DNA of 64,000 bases from Crambe crambe (GCA_963924555.1 OZ004583.1:4745501-4809500), one strand, 5' to 3'; shown: positions 45,561-58,027, counted from the first letter of the stretch. The notes: generated by a model not told the origin, from the sequence alone. Made by a program: numbers and translations.

Positions 45561-46789
45561 ACATTCTTTATCCTCATGGAACATTACGTTAGCACTTGAT
45601 CCATAGCCATTTAGCATTATCTTCATCAATTTAATAGCTGCATGGCCTGATCGGATCCATGGTTGCAGAAAAAGGATATAGGCAGACCCTAGCTTAGTCA
45701 CTAGATGCAGACTATAACTAGGCAGACCCCTCGAGTGCTTTGCTTTCCTATTTGTGTACTGCACCATGGAGTCCAAGATTTAGCTACACTAGAGTTTCTT
45801 TTATAATAGCTATTGGGTGGACCAAGCTCCCCCATAGCCCTGTGATGCAGAGGTGTTGGAAGCAAGATTCGATTGGTCAAGCCCAATTGAAACGTAATCC
45901 CTCAGACCACTGAAGTTCTACAATTTGCTATACTTGAGCAGCATACGCATACGACACCTTAAGTTATTGATTGATAGCCACATATTTTGTTATAGCCACT
46001 TAATAATTAACCTTGTTATTACCAAAATATTGGTCAGGCCTGGGCCTGACTGGCCTTACCTGTTCCACTGCCTATGTGATGTATATTCTTTCATTTACAT
46101 CTCTCTTTAAGTGAATGTGCATCCTGAGATGTAGCTAGCTAGCTAGCTATTCATCATCAATCATCTTGTGCTATCCACTATACAATTCTATGGAACTTGT
46201 CTCAACTTCATCATAATCATCAGCATCAAATTATAATGCTCACTTCTAGTGGTAGTAGTCATAGGTAGCTGGCTATACTGGATGGCTAGACTTCGTGCAT
46301 AGCTACCTGTCCAGGATTAAGCTAGGTTATATGATACTGCTATACACCCATAGGCTGTATGGATGGCTATATCAAGTGTATCATAGCTATAGCTTTACAA
46401 GCATGCATCCAGAAGTCTATACAAAGCTATCCACTTCATAAAATATATACTTGCATAGCTATGTAGGCTAGCTATAGCATAGCTAAGAGAAAGTAAAATC
46501 ATTGTGAACCTTTTGTAGCTGCATAGCTATAGCTAGTTTTCCCACTTGAATAGATAAGCGCTTAGCACCTAGCTACTGACAAAAGCAAAACTATGCATGT
46601 AGCTAGAAATGCCTTGGAAATTAGACAGACAGTTGAGCTTATATCCATGGATACCGGTTGGTGTAGCTAAATGATAGGTTTATTTGAATGACTCAAAAGA
46701 AGATTTCTATAACACGATTTTCATGTTCTACTATCTTTGCAATGCATCCCTCTTCTCCATCATGAGGTCACTACTGAATCAGGTCCTTC

Positions 46790-47332
46790 AATGGCTCTGC
46801 TATGCACTTGTATTGTGAAATAACCAGATCATGTGGTAACATCACTGAAGGATGGATGAAAGTGGCTAGTCTTAACTGGAGCAACGAGTCTCTTCCGTGT
46901 CCTGATGAATTCAGAGAACACTATATGATTCCGGCATCCGCACTTGTGGAATTAACTCCACATCAACGGTTTCATGTTCTTCTTTGATTTTTGCACTTTA
47001 TATAGCTAGTAGTGACTGTGGCAAGATAGCTAGTAGCTAAATGCTTATCAAGTTGGTACTCCGGATGCATTCAGTATAATGCAAGGGCGTGGTTCAAACA
47101 TAGCTAACAATTGACTTTTCTCTGATACAGGAGAACAGGTTCATTTGGTTTATTCTGATGATCCCTTTTGGGACGTGCTTCTACTAGCACATGCTGTTCC
47201 TTCAATAATCCCCCATGGTTCCACGAGCAACTCCCATCAGCCACCACTGACAACATAGAGATGAGGGTGTGTCGTGATGAGGGCAGACACAATGAAGATA
47301 TCGCCATATTGAATGTTAAAATTTATGTACAG
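46790..47332 (+). pseudogene. Sponge-type fibrinogen-like domain, two exons
   Basis: 46802-46925 reads MHLYCEITRSCGNITEGWMK, VASLNWSNESLPCPDEF; the continuation DSGIRTCGINSTSTVSCSS is in another frame, so a one- or two-base lesion lies near 46,922. After about 140 bp a second piece at 47,131-47,332 carries SDDPFWD and, again after a frame change, NNPPWFHEQL and IEMRVCRDEGRHNEDIAI, followed by a stop. 'CG..T.GW.RVA.L', 'C...RTCG' and 'NNPPWF..QLP..T.D.IE.R.C.D' are landmarks of a secreted or receptor fibrinogen-related domain that is multicopy in demosponges. No signal peptide or membrane segment was found. Confidence 0.65.
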
Positions 47333-48100
47333 TAGTGTGCTCCAACATCTTCACTATAGCTAAAGTAGCTAGTCAGTGACTTTTACATTTTCAGTGTGTA
47401 GCTAATACAGTGCTATCGATACCATACACTTTTAGTTACATGTGCAAACTGTCCTAGAACTTAGTTGAAACTACAGTAGCTAGCTATTTTATTTCGTGGT
47501 GGATGAGTGCGAATGCTGTGGGTGTGGTGTCAGCAGGGGAGTAGCAAGCAAGTTCATTTTGGTCAGGCTGTTTTCAACCACACCCTTATTGGATGTGTCT
47601 TAACATTGTAATCAAAAATTGATGAGAATCACCAATGGATTCACTAGCTAGCTATAGCTGTCAAATCAAGGCTGTAGCTACGAGAGCACTCATAGGGATA
47701 GAGTAGTTGGGTAATACGGGTGAATTATATAGGAGGGGTAGCTAGGCTCTCTTGATCATGAACACACAGCCATCCCTACTTGCCTATTCTATTTCCGGTT
47801 TTTACCAGTTTATGATCCATGATCCAACGGAGTTAGCTAAGGTGATTATGTGCAGCTATATGAAGCAACATGACCTTCAAGAATCACGATCACACTAGCA
47901 TAGCTTTATCGAAACTCCTTCTGATAAGTGGGTGAAGGATAAAGTGGGTATGGCTATCCCATGCATAGGCACACCAGGCCACTCAAAATTCTGTGAATAC
48001 ACCCCTCATGGACACTATTAGCTAGTTATAATGATTTGTAGCTATAGCTATAGAATTTAACATCACATGCAGGGATGGCACAACCAATTAATAAGTGGCG
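47333..48100. other. No gene seen
   Basis: Rich in TAGCTAGCT and TATAGCTA strings. Confidence 0.4.
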
Positions 48101-48149
48101 AGGCTCATGCTACTCAGACGATTGTTATGTCACTTATTGCTCTGTCAGG

Positions 48150-48490
48150 GCTTTAGTCGAGGGAGATTACCACTAGCTTGGTTGGAGGATGTCATGAACC
48201 TAGCTAAATCCATCATCGAAAAACAGATTCTTACAAGGAGCACTGCAGAAAGCTTCTCTAACAGTGCACTATCTCATGGATGAGATTAATTGATCATTAC
48301 GTCACAGCGCGCGCCGAGCACGTGTAAATATTCAATACACGTGCACTATTAGCTTTAGCAGGAGTTGATTGGACCTCTTATTCAGCTATCGAGCTATCCC
48401 GACTAGACTACTGTGTCAAAAGAGTATAAACTAGTCGACAATGAGTAAGTTATACTGGTTGGCCTATATTTAACTCTTGGTCTTTATTCA
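48150..48490 (+). repeat. Inverted module, right copy
   Basis: TTGGAGGATGTCATGAACCT at about 48180, TTACGTCACA at 48295, the core GCGCGCGCCGAGCACGTGT at 48307-48325 and TATTTAACTCTTGGTCTTTA at about 48467 repeat the left module at 45.2-45.6 kb in reverse. Confidence 0.6.
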
Positions 48491-48735
48491 ATATGGCTGG
48501 TCTTGTTGCTCTTTATTCAGCTATTGAGCTATCTCTACCCCAACTAGACTAAAGAGTAACTAGTCATAGTCATATGGTTGGGCTGTATTTGACTCTTCTT
48601 TATTCAATAGGGGTCTTGTTGCTCTTTATTTAGAGCTACCTCTACCTAGGATGACTAGACTATCGTATCAAAAGAGTATTGGATGACTGAGTGAGTTAAG
48701 TAGTCACATGGGGCTGGGCTGTATTTGACTTGTTC
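48378..48735. repeat. Degenerate tandem repeat, three units
   Basis: Units start at about 48378, 48513 and 48626, each with TTATTCAGCTAT.GAGCTA (or a variant), ACTAGACTA and CTGTATTTGACTC. Unit lengths differ (135, 113 and about 110 bp). One further diverged unit is present in the left inverted module near 45,190. Confidence 0.65.
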
Positions 48736-51700
48736 TGTTATCACTTCAGGTTGGTTATCAACTATGTACTGCAAATTTGAACATCGAGTTACCTTTGACT
48801 CTCAAAACCACAAACGTGTGCAATGGCCCATAGATGGACAAAAGGTTAGGGTCTTATGGTTTACACAACTGCTGTATCGTACAATGTACGGAAGGAAGTA
48901 CTTGATGAACATTCCTTGTGTGATTTAGGCTTCTGTGATTTCAATCTGATGGACCCCTACTACTACTGCTAGGGAAATGTGTCGATCACAAATGACAGAA
49001 CAGGAAAAATGTATGTACATGTATACTTCCTAGTGTCTTGCTTCGCTCGTGATCAGGTATGAATTCTAATATAATGCCACACCGCTGATCCAATACAGTG
49101 ATCAAAAAACAACAAAAACAGTATAGGAGCTCATGAGAAATCAGTTGTGTGGTTGTTTAAGAGTAGGTACAGTGTAATCTAGATTTGTTACAAAAGGTAA
49201 TGACCCCTCATATATCAAAAAAAAATTGCAAGAAATCAAGGGACATTAAGAACAGGCTTTACTTAACTAGAGCTGAAGTAGTCTTATGCTGTATGTGGAG
49301 ACTTGTAGGAACTCAGTAGCTGAACCACAGGAGATTTATTCTAAACAGGCACCCTTAGTGTTGCCAAGTAAACAAGTATGGTTGAGGAGACATGGCCTGT
49401 TGTTGCAATCTGCAAATAGTGCAGGGTCTTCCACCACCTTATGGGATAATAGACTGCATTGCATAGTTAGACTGGAAGTAACAGGGAGGTATGGCAATTT
49501 CCAGCAGACTTTGCATTATGGGATTACTTCTGTGGTGGTTGGTCAATTCTGAGGTAAGCATTCTATCTCTCCTGAACTTGGCAGTGCTGTGCTGTTATTA
49601 CAGTGCTAATTGTGTCTAATATTTTTGATGGTGACTTGCTAATAGTCACTAGCGCATGCGTTTTGAACGTCAAGACAAGAAGGTAAGAGTGCTAACCCAT
49701 TCTAGATGTGGTTAGGCAGGTGTGCTATTATTATTCCCTTTATTTTGCCTGTTATGCTCCTAATTATTGTATACAAAAATTAATATCGACCGTATATATT
49801 GTAGCTTAAATGGACGCCTCTACATAATCCTCCAGGCAGTTTTGCTAAAATGAGGCAATGTTATATTTATAATGGATGTGTACAAAGTGCAGTCAGTCAG
49901 TTAATAATTACCATGAATAATGCATGCATAAAAGAATGGTGTTATGGGACTGGATGGAGCTGTGCATGCTTTGCATAGGTGTAAGAGTGTGTGATGCAAC
50001 CAATGGCACTCTGATGAAGTAAGGGCCTGGCACAGCTGGAGACTGGTGCTAGGGCTGCCCCTGTCCCAGAGCTAAGCTGGGGCTATCCCTGTTGTAGTAT
50101 GAATGTGCAATCCAGCCATTTTCTCTTGCTTCTTAGCGTTGTGAAACTAGGATCACAAACATAACCACCATGTGTATGTTGTGACATCTGTGCTTATGTA
50201 TGCGAGTGTGCAAAGTGTATTTAAATTTAATAATATTTACTTTATTGTGTTGGTGGGGTCCATGACACCAAATTATTCGAGTTATCCCTGACGTCCAATT
50301 CACAAGGGGGGACAACTTTGGATGCACCTTCATGTCTGAGAGTTTCTCCAGCTCTGTGCCAATGTGGGTCACTTTTTCGCCCGATATTCTGGTAAAAATG
50401 ACGTCTTCTCTCCCACGTATGTTGTACAATACAAGTTTTCCGACTCTCTCTGACCTATACATGATTATTAATTAGGGAGTCCACATTGTGACCATACCGG
50501 CTGAGCACATTGATGCTGGGTGAAGAAGTGGTGGTTTCGAAGAAGCAGCATTACAGCTTCTATTTAGCAGTTTCTCCTTTTAGATGCTTTGAGAAAAATT
50601 TCCGGTAAACAATTACTCTTTCACCATCACCTTCCCGAATTGCATCATGAAACCCCATCCAAAGCAAACCTAGGGTAAGTGCATACACAAACACACTGTC
50701 TGAACACACACTCACTTCCTTGTGGCAGATGAATATGAGCTCACCATCGAGTCTGCCAGCTGTGATAGTGATCGAGGTCCTTGTTGTGAAATGACTTCTT
50801 CACTTCCTGGCTTGCATGACCACATGTGGGTGAAATTTGGTATAAGATAGTCTTTTTTTATCTCTATTTTTTTGGTGTCTTTTTTCGCTTAAAAATTTTT
50901 TTTCGAATGATCGTGAATATACTGTATGAATCAAGGCCTACATAGTGAAATTAAAAAAAATCAAAAAAAACAACAACAACAAACAACCACCCCTAGAAAC
51001 AATTCCCTGCAATCAAATACCCTTGAAATCATATTTTTGAATTGTACCAGCTATTATTTTTCTTGACTCGCGTTTCCACCTCAACCTACATCACTACATC
51101 CTCCCATCACCTGACCTTACGGTTGAGAGAGTGAGAGAGAGAGAGAAGCAAGAAGATGGGAAATGATGGTCCTCAATGGTGTAGGCAACAGTCGCCATGG
51201 TTACTGACATTTCAATTAGAATGAAGGCTTAGCCAAGAAATGAAATACTGCGTAATTATTGAAAGAAGCAGTAACATGAACAGTGTCATTGAATTCATGA
51301 AGTGGTCATCAAGGTCGCAAGAGGGTTTGGCCATCAAGCAATCTATGGTAAGATAGCTAGAGTTTCCTATATGTAGATTATTCCATTCACTAAGCTCTCA
51401 AGAGCATGAAGATGCAATTAGCTATATAGCCAGCAGCAGAGTGAGGGCTGACCAGCAGGTGCAGATCAAGGGAGCAGAGTAGCAGCAGATCAAGAGTCTG
51501 CTTTCATGCTGTTGGAAGGATCACTTGCAACAGAGGTGCGGTTGATGGTATTTTTTCAGCTGCTAGAGTGTACCTTTGTCCATTTGTGACAACTTGTCCA
51601 AAATCGCTTCCAAATCTTATTTCTCATTTTCACTGTAGTAAATCAGTTAGAATTAGCTCATTTTTCTTCGTTTGGAACGACTAATAATTTCATCATTGGC

Positions 51701-52885
51701 TCCTCTGCAATAGAGATTGAAGATAAATTTTTCAGGCAGCACAAAATTCTTGTATAGAGTTTTAGCATTTAACTTGTACTCAGAATCTTCTATCATTGGG
51801 ATGACTCGATCTTCTTGTGTGTATAAGAGAATATAGTTGACACAGATGTTAGTAGGGCTATAAAGCCCTTGGGTTCCTTGTTATGGAATAACTCAATTTG
51901 CGCCTTGTCCTCGGGCACAACTATACTTAAGGGCTGGTGGTAGTGGATTAAAAACACTTAAATATTGGTGTCCATTTATAACTTTCGTGCAGTAAAGTTA
52001 TAGATCATACAAAACTTAAATGACTTCAACTTACTGCATAAATGAAATATATGTATAAATAATACATTTTACCTTGATGCAAAAACAAATCCATCCAAGT
52101 CGTATTCAACCTGAACATCTTCGTCATAAAATACTGAAAAATCTCCTTCTTGTATTAAAGGATGGGTCACTGTTTACTTCGAGATAGTGTTTGGCGATTA
52201 CATTTTTGAAGCAGTAACACTGTAGATACTACTGAGTCGATATATCGAGAGTTGTGCTGTCATATTATTACATTCTTCACTCTTCAGCCATCGTTCAATG
52301 TGTTAGCGTCTTCTAGCAGAAGGACTCTTGCAGATATTGTAACTTTCTGAAATGGACTCTGTTTTTGAAGTCCCTGCAGTTTGACAACTTTTGTATAATC
52401 TGTAGAATTATCCTCGGGCTGCTCAGTTCTCCATGAACGGTCTTGACTGATTCCCCAATATAATATCTAGGTTGTTACTGTTTCTTGCTGTTTTAATTTT
52501 ATAAGAGCAACTGTTTCTTTATCGCTTGATAATATTTCCAATTTTGCAGTTTTTGGGGCTAAATCCTGCGAAACGGATACTCTGTTTACCATCTGTAATG
52601 GCACCATTGAAATACTTTTAGTAGAATCTCCTTTCATTATGTGACTGTCTCATGTACAATTGTTGAGTAAGGACTAGTTTCTTCTTTGATAAAAGTGAAT
52701 TCAACTCTCTTCTTGATAGGTGACTGAGCTGCCATGAAGAACTAAATCTTTTACAACACTTTTGCAACTGAAGCTCTTGTTGAACACTTACTACATCATC
52801 ACAATAACTGTACCCACCTTGGGTGGGGGGATTTTTTCTTTTCTGTATTGTATGGGTCTCTTATTTTACTCTATCAGAGAGTGCG
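48736..52885. other. About 4 kb with no confident gene
   Basis: One minus-strand frame, 50462-50133, reads VIFTRISGEKVTHIGTELEK and looks protein-like but is unrecognised. A (GA)n run lies near 51,130. Otherwise AT-rich. Confidence 0.35.
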
Positions 52886-52887
52886 CT

Positions 52888-53095
52888 AGCACTCTCTAAG
52901 TAGGGATGGCGGGTCAAAGGTCATGAGACTGTATAAACTAAAAGTTCTTCTTTCTCTTCTACCCTTACTCTACAGGTTCTCAGAAGGCTACAGTGAATTA
53001 TTACATCTACAAAGAAGAGAGGAAAATGTTCAAAAACCAAAAATTCATTCGCTAACATAAGAAAAAATCGATATCTAAAATTGACTTTTGTTCTT
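52888..53095 (+). repeat. Dispersed repeat, copy B (partner at 0.4 kb)
   Basis: Direct copy of 361-570. It is preceded by AGAGAGTGCGCTAGCACTCTCT, a palindrome, and AAGTAGGGATGGC. Confidence 0.7.
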
Positions 53096-53671
53096 TTTCT
53101 TTATAATAATAATAATGTATAAGATCGACGTACCGACTTACTGGCTATAGTCATCAAAATTCTGCTTTGGCCATCTGTTAGAGCGGCACCTAGAGGCTGA
53201 TCTTTTGCTATTAGTTTTGACTAAGGCTCTACTTCACTATTCGAGCACTCGGAACACTAGCTAATCTTTCGACGCCATTTTGAAGCGCACGTCGTTAGGG
53301 GGCGGGGCTTATGGGCGGAGCCACGTAAGCTTCTTAAGTTTAGCTTAGCTTAATCGTCTTATCTGATGATGTTCCAGTCACTCCTTGCTGAATTAACAGG
53401 TGCTGATCTTATAGTAGTATTATAGCCAGTACTTGGCTGTAGTGTATAGTCAGCTCACATTGCTGTAGCTGTAAAGTTTTATATTAAATAATAGACAAAA
53501 CTTAAATAGCTAAAAAATTCTTCAACCAGAGACTGCTACCTACAAAAGAAAAAGATACTCATGTCAAATTAATAATCACTGCATGCATATACTCTCAGTT
53601 GAAGTGACAGTAAATACTGCCACATACACAAACTTATATTAAACTTCAAGCACTAAGAAAAAAGGATAGAA

Positions 53672-53713
53672 ACAAGTAAGTGCAAAAAATTTCTTCTAAA
53701 TAAAAAGGTTAAG
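53672..53713 (+). repeat. Left terminal inverted repeat
   Basis: Starts CAAGTAAGTGC and ends AAAAAGGTTAAG; identical in reverse to 57594-57635. Confidence 0.85.
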
Positions 53714-54476
53714 GGGGCGGGTATACTTTCATACTATCTCGACATACAGTTTTCAAATTAATTTTTATACTATTATAACTGTATACATAGACATGCAACT
53801 AATAACAGTTTATATAACAATGATACTAGAATACAAATAGTCCCAATCCAGAATTGTCTGATAAAAATTCCGAGAAGAACGGAGAGCTGAAGCGCATGAT
53901 CTTCAACGTCAGTTTTGACCCATGTCAACAGCTACTGTCCGACCTCACAGGTACTACAGGTCTCATTTCAGGTAGTTACAAGGCGGCACAGAAAGAATTC
54001 TCGTCTTTCTAAAAGAGAAGGCTCGATATAAACATTACTTGTTCTGGGAAGATGCTACTACCGACGATCAGCTAACTTTCTTCAGCCATAACTCGCTCGA
54101 TCTTGCTGGTAAGGAAAAAATTCTTCAGTGACGACCTAGATAATTTTCCTATAAATAGGATAACACCTCCAGACTTACGGTTAAACTAGATCCTGTGCTT
54201 AAAAATGAGGTCAAAATGACTAACTCTGTCATGTCAGCTAGCTAGCTAACCGCAAGCCGCGTAGCCCGCCATACACCCACGCATTGTATTTTTAGCGGTA
54301 AAAACGAATCTTCTCAAGCTCAGCTGAAAGATAACCACTCAGGCACTGGAGTCATCCACATCTCAGCAGTTCAAGTACCCCTACACTCAGGTACCATACA
54401 CTGGAACCCACCAACTTATCAAATATTCCACTCTACCTACTACAAACTTTTTCAGTAACATAAGTAATATTGATTA
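53714..54476. other. Transposon 5' leader
   Basis: No coding content. It separates the left terminal repeat from the start codon and presumably contains the promoter. Confidence 0.3.
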
Positions 54477-57187
54477 ATGGGTAGTAAAAAGAATAAGAAT
54501 AACAACTACAGACATGTATATGCAAGAAGAAAACCACCACAAGACTATAATAATATGAGGAGAAAAATCAACAAATCATTATCTAAAATCTCCGTACAAG
54601 GACTACATGGATCACGAATAATTAATATTGATAAACTTAAGGACTATATCAGTGTAATTACACAACATTCTGCAAGATGTAGGGGTCAGGTGACATTGAT
54701 TGGGGAGAAGCGTGATGGACTGGCATCCATACTCAACAGCAAATGTGATAAGTGTGATCATGAAATTTCATTTTCTACTTCTCGAAAAGTCCCAGGTCCA
54801 AGGGGCATGAATAGATGGGAATCCAATTTAGCAGCGGTTTGGGGCCAAATGGCTACAGGTGGTGGGCATGCAACACTTAGCAATACTATGAGTGTGCTAG
54901 GGATACCAGTAATGGCAAAGGGATCATTCTCCCCAACAGAAACTGATATCGGTGAATGGTGGCGTGATAAGCTGACTGAATCAATGGTAGAGGCAGGAAA
55001 AGAAGAAAAACGTATGGCTGAAGAAATGGGGAATTTCCACCATGGAGTACCTGCCATAACTGTAATTGTGGATGGTGGGTGGAGTAAGAGGGCACACAAG
55101 CACTCTTATAATGCAAAGTCAGGGGTAGGGATAATTATAGGGAAAAATACTGGCAAATTGCTCTACATCGGTGTAAAAAATAAATATTGCACAGCCTGTA
55201 CACAAGGTGTCCCCAAAGAAAAACATTTATGCTATAAAAATTGGAGCGAATCATCTTCCGAAATGGAAACAGAAATAATATTGGAGGGTTTTTTGGCAGC
55301 TGAATCAACACATGGGGTTCGTTATACCTCATTCATCGGAGATGGGGACAGTTCAGTATACCCCACTCTATTGAGCAGAGTACCAGTTTGGGGTCGGGAC
55401 ATTAGGAAGTATGAGTGTGCAAATCACTGCTGTAAATGTTACCGATCCAGCTTAGAAAAGCTAGCAGCTGAAAACGCACAGTACAGAGGAAGAGGTGGAC
55501 TGACCCAAAAAATGAGGAAAAGATTGACTAGTGCAGCAAGATGCGCCATAAAAATGCGCAGCCAAGAAAGCAATAAAGCTCAAGCCATCAAGAGTCTTGA
55601 AAAGGATATTATCAATGGCCCACTACACTGCTTTGGTTATCACTCAAAATGTAGTGCTGATTTTTGTCGAACAGTACAGGAAAATCAGCAAAATCAACCC
55701 ATCAGTTCCATCGATTCCAGTGAAGTAAATGATTGTGATGAAGAAAACCTCTCTGAACAAGTTGCTAGTAAGTATACCTGCATAATAATAATAACAACGA
55801 TAATGATAATAATAATAAATTAATTAATTAGGTATATCTCAAGATCAATGTGAGTTATGGAGAGAAACAACTGCTGATGATATTACTGTACAAGAAGATG
55901 CCACGAAAGGTGGTACAGAGCCAGTAAAATGCAACGATAAGCTTCTTCATGATATCCAAGCATTGGCCAGTCGTCTTGCAAGTAAGGCCTCACAACTAAT
56001 TGGTAATTTCACAACCAATCTTGCAGAAGGTTGGATGAACATACGTTGCAAATTTGATGGGGGGAAAGTAATTAACAGATCTCAGGCAGGCTCATGGGAG
56101 TTAAGATGTATGGGGGCAGGGTTGCAACACAACATGGGCCATTTATGGGGACCAAAAGCATTTAGTGAAATGACTAAATCAGCTATCAATCCGATATACC
56201 ATGATGCATCCCAAAAGTTAGCAACAAAGATAAGCAAGGACAGAAAACGGAAAGCTACAATGAAGGCAAAGGAGCAACGAAGACGTAGCAAGTACTCCAA
56301 AAAAGATGATTCTGTCAATGCTCAAAAGGCATACAGTAGACACACAGGTGAAATTGAGCCTGACGAAGTTACTGAAGATGTTTCACCCGAGACTCTTGAA
56401 GGTCTTAAACAAAGCTTCTATGAAAATAAAGTGAAAGTGACAAAAGAAGAGGCTAAAGATATAGCACAAGATACTGTTAATCAAGGCCAAAGTGATCTGT
56501 GGAGGAAGGAGAGAAAAAAGCGACTAACAGCCTCTATGGTTGGAAGTATTGCAAAAATGAGAGACACCACCAAAAAAAGTAACAAGGTTAAACAGCTCTT
56601 GTATACAACATTCAATGGCAACAAAGCCACGAGATATGGTATTGAAATGGAAGAAGTAACTAGAAATGATTATGTCAGTCATCAACATACCAATGGTCAC
56701 CCTGGATTAAAAACTGAGAGTGTAGGTTTAGTTGTGTCCACTGAAAAACCATGGATAGCTGCTAGTCCTGACGATAGGGTATATGACCCAACAGCAGTAC
56801 CACCATTTGGGTTAGCAGAATATAAAAATCCTTACTCACAGAAGACCAAGACACTAAAAGAAGCTTGTCAATCAAAGACATTTTTCCTGCAAATGGAAAA
56901 TAAAAATGGTAAAACCATCTTTTCTCTCAAGAGACGCCACCTTTTCTCTCAAGAGACGCCACGACTACTACTATCAAATTCAGTGTCAACTTTTTTGTGA
57001 CAGCAAGGAGTGGTGTGATTTTGTGGTTAGAACACAGAAGGAACTTCATATAGAACGAATCCAGAGGGATAACAGTTGGTGGGCAAAAAATATTCCCAAA
57101 CTACAAACATTCTATTTTAAAGCTTTATTGCCTGAATTAGCATGCCCTCGTCATGGCAAAGGGACAATTCGTGAACCAGCACCATGA
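54477..57187 (+). pseudogene. Mutator-like transposase fused to YqaJ nuclease, one 22-bp frameshift
   Basis: Exon 1 is 54477-55767 and exon 2 starts at 55832 (donor A|GTAAGT, acceptor TTAATTAG, 64-bp intron). N-terminal half: a zinc motif (CDKCDHE), then transposase motifs VDGGWSKRAH and FIGDGDSSVYP (two catalytic Asp), a Cys-rich KYECANHCCKCYR and HSKCSADFC. C-terminal half: RKKRLTASMVGSIAKM, RYGIEMEE, AASPDDR and LAEYK (PD-(D/E)XK residues), then YYYQIQCQLF and LPELACP, as in YqaJ nucleases. At 56919-56962 a 22-bp unit is duplicated exactly and shifts the frame. With one copy the two exons total 2625 nt, exactly 875 codons to the stop at 57187. A recent lesion or assembly artefact is likely; otherwise the gene is intact. 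Confidence 0.8.
56919..56962 (+). repeat. 22-bp exact tandem duplication in the transposase gene
   Basis: CTTTTCTCTCAAGAGACGCC plus AC occurs twice in direct succession. 22 is not a multiple of three, so it breaks the reading frame between KTIFSLKRRH and DYYYQIQ. Confidence 0.95.
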
Positions 57188-57413
57188 CTCAATTACTCTA
57201 GCTTAATATCTAACCCTTACCTCAGTCAGTTTGTCTTGATAATGTAGGAACTGCTTCTTTTTCGTTCAGTCATATCTGTACTATGATACTACCTAATTCA
57301 GCTGCACGTGCATATTGTGTTACATGTTATGTAAACCACTAAACCACAGTCTTGTAAGTTTAATGATATTCATTACTAAGTATGAACGCATGGGCGTACT
57401 GTATACCCATCAC

Positions 57414-57600
57414 CTTAAGTAGGGATAGCTTAAAATCTAGCTGGGCTATATAATGTACTGCAGTCGTATCAAAACAATCCCTACTTTTACAACTGCCATA
57501 GCTAGCTATAGGTATATTGGATGTAAATGTAGGGATTGTTTTCATACAACTGCAGTACATTATATAGCCCAGCTAGATTTTAAGCTATCCCTACTTAACC
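57414..57600. mobile_element. Foldback MITE with TTAA ends
   Basis: TTAAGTAGGGATAGCTTAAA and about 75 bp following are matched by the reverse complement ending CTATCCCTACTTAA at 57597. TTAA at both outer ends fits a piggyBac-type target site, though it is also part of the palindrome. It touches the inner edge of the right terminal repeat of the Mutator-like element. Confidence 0.8.
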
Positions 57601-57635
57601 TTTTTATTTAGAAGAAATTTTTTGCACTTACTTGT
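57594..57635 (-). repeat. Right terminal inverted repeat
   Basis: Reverse complement of the left end, ending GCACTTACTTG. Confidence 0.85.
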
Positions 57636-58027
57636 GGTATAATGTTCAAGTGTTTTTCCGTTGCTGTAGCCCTAGGAGGGTTGACCTATGGTCTGTGTAG
57701 CTTTCAATGCCTTAGAGGATGAGGCCTGATTTACATCATGCTTAATTATTTTGTTTTGTGTTTTTGCTCATTGTATTCAGCAATCGTAAGATTGCAGTCT
57801 GGAAATAGATCTGTGACTTTGCTTGGATTGTATACCACCTTGCAGTTAGGGTTGACATGATTTGCGAGATGCAATCAATATTTGAAAATATTCAGTTCAA
57901 CCAGCAGGGCAAGGAAGGCAAACAGATACCTGTTTTTATTGCTCGAAACACATTATCCATTCGTAGGTAGAGTACTTATGGAAGGTCATGATCTGCAGAA
58001 CTAAATCAGGTCAATTTCCCACTAGTG

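Larger units (their letters stand above)
53672..57635. mobile_element. Near-complete Mutator-like transposon with fused YqaJ nuclease
   Basis: CAAGTAAGTGCAAAAAATTT continues through TCTTCTAAATAAAAAGGTTAAG at the left (about 53672-53713). It recurs as an exact reverse complement at about 57594-57635, a 42-bp terminal inverted repeat around 4.0 kb. The interior holds one gene (54477-57187). A separate 180-bp foldback abuts the inner edge of the right end. No clean flanking duplication was seen by eye. Confidence 0.75.
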
